Below are positions 63,811 to 64,000 of a stretch of DNA of 64,000 nt, piece after piece (the first letter of the stretch is position 1; each line of letters opens with the position of its first letter). The notes beneath the pieces are model-generated. The model was not told the DNA's origin, searched no databases, and was given only the letters and a program-made list of their open reading frames with translations. Source of the DNA: Rehaibacterium terrae (GTDB lineage: Bacteria > Pseudomonadota > Gammaproteobacteria > Xanthomonadales > Xanthomonadaceae); assembly GCF_014202935.1 (NCBI RefSeq), contig NZ_JACHHX010000003.1:167747-231746 (forward strand), read 5' to 3'. Both the position numbers and the translations under genes were made by a program.

Positions 63811-64000
63811 CTAGCAGCTTGTTGAAATTCTCCCGCGCTAGAGCTTGCTTTCAAGCCCTCTGTTTGCGATATCGACCTCAGCCATAGTGAGGGTGTGGGA
63901 TGCGTGGTGCAGACGTCACTCAGGAGTCGTTGTTCACGGTCGCCAAGCTTGCCGACTTCGTCCCGGCGAACCATCCGCTCCGATCCATTCGGGAGCTGGC
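63811..64000 (+). mobile_element. Left end of an IS5/IS1182-like insertion sequence (partial)
   Basis: From about 63811 (CTAGCAGCTTGTTGAAATTC) composition drops in GC and a leader of about 90 bases precedes a transposase start. A TTGTTGAAA-type end is typical of these elements. The right end lies outside the window, so the exact boundary, terminal repeats and target duplication cannot be confirmed. Confidence 0.6.
63900..64000 (+). CDS. Transposase, 5' end (DUF772/IS1182 or IS5 type), partial
   Basis: The ATG at 63900 follows GAGGGTGTGGG and opens MRGADVTQESLFTVAKLADF followed by VPANHPLRSIREL to the window edge. The VPANHPLR segment near residue 21 is the conserved N-terminal motif of DUF772-containing IS1182/IS5 transposases. 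Only 33 residues are visible, so completeness cannot be judged. Confidence 0.8.
   Translation, partial: MRGADVTQESLFTVAKLADFVPANHPLRSIREL

Overview
The window is one stretch of a very GC-rich gammaproteobacterial chromosome. Gene content and order point to the Xanthomonadales (Lysobacterales). Markers for this are hslV-hslU followed by a DUF971 gene and ubiE, gpmI-envC-ctpA, ybeD-lipB-lipA, a waaA/tolC/pcm neighbourhood, thiC behind a TPP riboswitch, and heptamer (CGGGANN) intergenic repeats of the kind seen in xanthomonads. The genus cannot be fixed from the sequence alone. No tRNA, rRNA, CRISPR array, prophage or replication origin was found.

Layout. 0-2.2 kb: surface-polysaccharide glycosyltransferases, with a frameshifted gene end at the left edge. 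2.2-5.1 kb: the potassium uptake pair trkA-trkH. 5.2-13.1 kb: a small membrane protein, two secreted prolyl-oligopeptidase-family peptidases, a GNAT acetyltransferase, and a divergent RimK-like ATP-grasp ligase. 13.2-15.5 kb: a translationally coupled envelope operon (DUF883/YqjD, YqjE, YqjK, AI-2E-type permease). 15.5-17.7 kb: a HAD phosphatase and an M17 aminopeptidase. 17.9-22.4 kb: a MacA/MacB-like exporter (adaptor, ATPase, two permeases). 22.4-29.2 kb: an EamA exporter, an Ada-type alkyltransferase, the tail-specific protease, and the lipoate pathway lipA-lipB-ybeD.

29.2-34.3 kb is the most interesting part: a compact four-gene multiheme cytochrome operon. It encodes a tetraheme NapC/CymA-like quinol oxidase, a periplasmic cytochrome c-552/ethylbenzene-dehydrogenase-like heme protein, a decaheme MtrA/DmsE-type cytochrome and an MtrB/PioB-type outer-membrane barrel. 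Together these could carry electrons from the quinone pool through the periplasm to the outer membrane (or the reverse). Upstream is an FNR-type box placed exactly 22 bases before a -10 hexamer, the class II activator geometry, which suggests anaerobic induction. No surface decaheme cytochrome (MtrC/OmcA) lies next to it.

34.3-48.3 kb: ctpA, envC, gpmI, a periplasmic TVNG-repeat solenoid, an M28 peptidase lipoprotein, a small lipoprotein, an alpha/beta hydrolase, an M1 aminopeptidase, ubiE, a DUF971 protein and hslVU. 48.6-55.7 kb: lipopolysaccharide assembly (glycosyltransferase, waaL-like ligase, lpxL-like acyltransferase, waaA), a TolC-type channel and Pcm. 55.9-60.9 kb: a TetR regulator divergent from an RND efflux pair. 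61-63.1 kb: TPP riboswitch and thiC. 63.2-64 kb: a decayed IS91-family transposase interrupted by a 97-base repeat-rich insert, then the left end of a second insertion sequence that runs off the window.

Dispersed intergenic repeats (heptamer arrays plus a GGCGAAAGCCGG hairpin, and a second composite repeat) recur at several gene ends. Long open frames antisense to real genes are artefacts of the high GC and are not annotated.
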